Part shown: positions 62,401 to 64,000 of the stretch, piece by piece
Numbering within the stretch: the first letter of the stretch is position 1
Layout of the letters: every line of letters starts with the position of its first letter
DNA from: Aquisphaera insulae
Lineage (GTDB): Bacteria > Planctomycetota > Planctomycetia > Isosphaerales > Isosphaeraceae
NCBI RefSeq assembly: GCF_011064615.1
Contig: NZ_JAALJH010000006.1
Coordinates: forward strand, 62,001 to 126,000
DNA: 64,000 bases
Direction of reading: 5' to 3'
Translations under genes and position numbers: made by a program
The notes under the pieces: model-generated
What the model saw: only the letters and a program-made list of their open reading frames with translations
Told to the model about the DNA's origin: nothing
Databases searched by the model: none

Positions 62401-64000
62401 AGCGAAGAGCGCCGGCGGGACGGCCGTCGATGAGAACTCCCGGAAGAAGCTGGCCGCGCTGGGTTCAGCGATCGTGTCGATCGACCAGTCCCTCAGAGGC
62501 AAACCGATCTTCGATCGGATTCCATCCCTGGAGGAGGAGATCCAGGCCCTCCGCAAGGAAATCGACAAGCTTCGATCCGATACGGACAACTACCTTGCGG
62601 AACGGACGCCGGACACGAAGGTCAGTCCCGAGGACCTCGTCGCGGCCGCGGAGAACGAAACCCGATTCATCAAGCTCATCCTCGATCAGCATGCCCAATC
62701 GAAGGAGGAGACCTTCACGCCCCACTGGTACTATGAAGAGGAGCTGCGGCAGGCGGTGTCGCTCCTGGAACGGGCCGCGGACCACAAACCCGAACCTCGA
62801 CGCTTTGCTCGGGTGCTCGGGGAGCTCATCACCGTCGTCGACCGGATCACGAGCCTCACGCCCAATGTCAGAGCGGCGGATCCGGAAGACCCGACGAAGA
62901 CGAAGCTCGAGGAAGAGAAAGCAACGGACGTCTTTCATCTCAATGAACTTCACATCAGCAAACGCCTCGACGACCTGAGGGTCCGATCCAACGGGCTCTC
63001 ACGCGATTCCGGCAACGCGGAGCACTGGGCCACGAAGCCTGCGGCGAAGTCGACCGCCCTGTTGAACAGCCCGTTGAATTTCCTCGTCGATCTGCTGACT
63101 CCCGACGTCAACGTCTTGGATTCCCCAAAAGACACTTCGGCCTATGATGTCCTGGAAATCGCCTCCAACGCGCGCATGTTCGCGGATGCGCGTAGGGCTT
63201 ACAGGTCGGCCATGGCGGTCGGTGTCACGCCCGAGTTCAAATCCGTCGCCCAGGCGCCCGAGCTGGCGCAGCTCTACAAGCAGATCGCGGATACGAAGTC
63301 CTTCGAATCGTGGGTCGTCTCGGCCCCGGGTGCACGGCCGCGCGCGTTCTATGTCGACATTGCGGATGGCTATCAGTCGCCGATCTGGGAGGGACTCTCC
63401 CCGACCGCAATGAACAGCCCTCGAAAGGGACAGTTGTTCAAGGAACTGGAAGACAGGAACCAGTTCGACCTGGTTCGCGACTGGACCTCTCAGGTCGTCA
63501 ATGAGACCTATTTCCTCAAGCTCCACAGCATCCACGAGGCACTCCGCACCCTCGAGGAACGGCTCACTCGGCTCGCTGGTCGCGGATCGCAACCGCGGGC
63601 CGTCTTTGAACGGATCAAGGAAGCCCGCAAGTCCGCACCCGTGAAGCGTCTCGCGAACGACCCGACCCGGATCGAGGTGGAGTTCCGCGCCTTCCAGGCG
63701 GAGGAAGGGGCCAGCTACGAGTTCGTACTCGGGCTGTCGCGGCCGCTGACGAACTTCGAGAAGCTGCGAGGCAACCCGGAGGAGCATCCCGAGATCCGAC
63801 TCTTCGCGAACGGGAACCTGGTGGAGCGGCCCTACCTGCGGCTCGAGCCCGATTTCTCGAGCGACACCATGCTGGTCTTCCGCGCCCCCAAGCCCGACCT
63901 CCGGGCCGGGTTGCTGGGCCAGGGCCTTTACACGCCGAAGCTGGTCATCAAGGACGAATACCTGCCGCTGGTCGGCGGCGACGGCCGGATCGGATACACG
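59459..64000 (+). CDS. Giant exported CLCA-like metalloprotease, 3' end beyond the window
   Basis: From ATG 59459 (GAGG five bases upstream) the frame runs open for 1514 codons to the window edge. A signal peptide (IALYLGLVGSALAG) precedes GGWATPGGIEGRPGQIGLYF and the zinc motif VAHEISHYIFALPDEYQDG at residues 155-173 (H157, E158, H161, D168). Its spacing equals the CLCA form HExxH-x6-DEY. Cysteines follow (CPQANAMGPGCLMDNYF, RFCNGDHN). The Rossmann/VWA-like region lacks DxSxS. A helical insertion of about 650 residues (744-1390) follows, then RIEVEFRAFQAEEGASYEF aligns with the paralogue's beta-sandwich start. Probably a secreted, active zinc protease. Confidence 0.82.
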   Translation, partial: MSSKVRRVAWRCAGIALYLGLVGSALAGPAKYTGETRSARVTYTFAEIPSFGMTPDQLQTLGRPQSPSKEQEAYIRALVKDASTVLYELSEKRLRIDPFDYVENVKGADIVISLTGDPGRGGWATPGGIEGRPGQIGLYFKNLQRYSQEQAALTVAHEISHYIFALPDEYQDGATRGLCPQANAMGPGCLMDNYFLRQGDYGRFCNGDHNAQAPNPITLAHEHTQQQSCKFWVDKFFQLRPPSSLESSDEVKLDTAAVSADQPFTGRFRSIVNATTTFARGQIADKNIGKNRTSIAPKSNDLTQIKRLARVFLDTQLKVLGSDPDFIKPTSSQKTKALELIARNAFSDPAGTLIEATSTLGPEIIDNLRVKARELASAETAKITRQGGGGLAQSLLSADSSAPERLKRFQPTIDLIKKALLAYLTGAGGGGFKIASAPGPNTLGPEEQRLVEKIAREAVLGTSDSSSSATLTEAAKLHIRLSLETAQNLIDVSSDLDVPGVESRTQDLRVYRDLLSKFALPGKTFTGFGRRRTYIVAPPSLYPEKDLVRIDAGDKMPYEQIRRLAINQITKLIDRERIEEVEVPLTGDLGAMNNGDRLRAFNKMVNSLTESVRRNRAENIILITPPGGLPVELSDELEGLRARLQKNGDVRLDVIEMFDGSIPLRLRDQAHQSGGTVQLVADIDELGTIAQRIKNDISAGAWVSFPDQGTINLDLGTTSRLAPKSTARETDSNFWQEIVTNYVGDRRKPKGGLLSEIEEDLDNNLRRNLDFINSAFLKNTMKPPEYESLSVVQSSLYKLTNNLRSARNAIRELQLGNVDGPADRAIGAVRQAKDTIHALVWRNLGRDEGFLARTDDALDGQLRDAMRRQAIALESQAKENEDCVERLETLRQGVVNTSGEKDKDALIREFSERWRTNARRLHLRAASLHLALAEYDSDVRLLERQLSAKLDTARDAANTLKKLTRWQETFNRLKTSLNDLKAKSAGGTAVDENSRKKLAALGSAIVSIDQSLRGKPIFDRIPSLEEEIQALRKEIDKLRSDTDNYLAERTPDTKVSPEDLVAAAENETRFIKLILDQHAQSKEETFTPHWYYEEELRQAVSLLERAADHKPEPRRFARVLGELITVVDRITSLTPNVRAADPEDPTKTKLEEEKATDVFHLNELHISKRLDDLRVRSNGLSRDSGNAEHWATKPAAKSTALLNSPLNFLVDLLTPDVNVLDSPKDTSAYDVLEIASNARMFADARRAYRSAMAVGVTPEFKSVAQAPELAQLYKQIADTKSFESWVVSAPGARPRAFYVDIADGYQSPIWEGLSPTAMNSPRKGQLFKELEDRNQFDLVRDWTSQVVNETYFLKLHSIHEALRTLEERLTRLAGRGSQPRAVFERIKEARKSAPVKRLANDPTRIEVEFRAFQAEEGASYEFVLGLSRPLTNFEKLRGNPEEHPEIRLFANGNLVERPYLRLEPDFSSDTMLVFRAPKPDLRAGLLGQGLYTPKLVIKDEYLPLVGGDGRIGYT

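Noticed and set aside
1..64000. CRISPR array, phage or transposase genes, rRNA and tRNA clusters
   Set aside because: Looked for regular spaced repeats, integrase or transposase motifs and T-loop signatures on both strands; none was convincing.

Overview
The window is about 64 kb of GC-rich DNA, densely packed with genes on both strands. It looks like a planctomycete, most likely of the Isosphaeraceae type. The reasons are a DUF1559 prepilin-like protein followed by a small lipoprotein, a PEP-CTERM surface protein, DUF2617, many lone secreted proteins without recognised families, a palindromic GC-rich repeat of a kind I associate with planctomycete intergenic regions, and frequent GTG/TTG starts. 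No rRNA, tRNA, CRISPR array, transposase or phage gene was found.

Layout. 1-377: 5' part of a LOG-family gene. 659-3402: two late haem-biosynthesis genes (hemE, hemG). 3386-11506: a minus-strand run with 1-4 base overlaps at most junctions, encoding a GT39-like membrane glycosyltransferase, a CDP-alcohol phosphatidyltransferase, a Gfo/Idh/MocA oxidoreductase, a PAS histidine kinase, a sugar-phosphate isomerase-like protein and a two-domain ABC permease. 11574-18811: a methyltransferase, DUF2617, a small conserved protein, an ADP-ribosylglycohydrolase, a TPR protein and a UbiB/AarF kinase. 18855-30335: envelope lipid functions, namely an LptF/LptG pair, an aminotransferase, an LpxL-like acyltransferase, FabF, an acyl carrier protein and a PlsC-like acyltransferase; a PEP-CTERM metalloprotease with a sigma-54-type promoter lies within this stretch. 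30351-34861: a phosphotransferase, secreted proteins, a DUF1559 protein and an EF-hand/deiodinase-like fusion. 34991-36200: a two-gene accessory unit (DUF3800 plus a small BECR-nuclease-like protein). 36223-38690: ymdB-like gene and rny. 39461-45516: esterases and planctomycete-type hypothetical proteins. 45798-47466: an O-antigen/teichoic-acid type ABC exporter. 47812-52923: a Tat-exported thiamine-diphosphate enzyme, a TIM-barrel protein, a FabZ-like dehydratase, a DUF433/DUF5615 toxin-antitoxin pair and trmB. 52968-64000: exported proteins only.

The most unusual part is the right end. Two paralogous giant secreted proteins there resemble animal CLCA metalloproteases. One keeps the zinc motif HEISH followed by DEY at CLCA spacing. 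The other keeps the zinc ligands but has lost the catalytic glutamate (HLLAH), so the pair looks like an active protease plus a pseudoprotease, with a lipoprotein and a low-complexity exported protein encoded between them. Other notable items are the EF-hand/deiodinase-like fusion, the sigma-54-type promoter before the PEP-CTERM protease, and a near-consensus promoter pointing antisense into the DUF3800 unit.

All calls rest on reading the translated sequence and recalled family motifs; no database search was run. Start codons were chosen by Shine-Dalgarno-like sequences, overlap with neighbours and usual family length.
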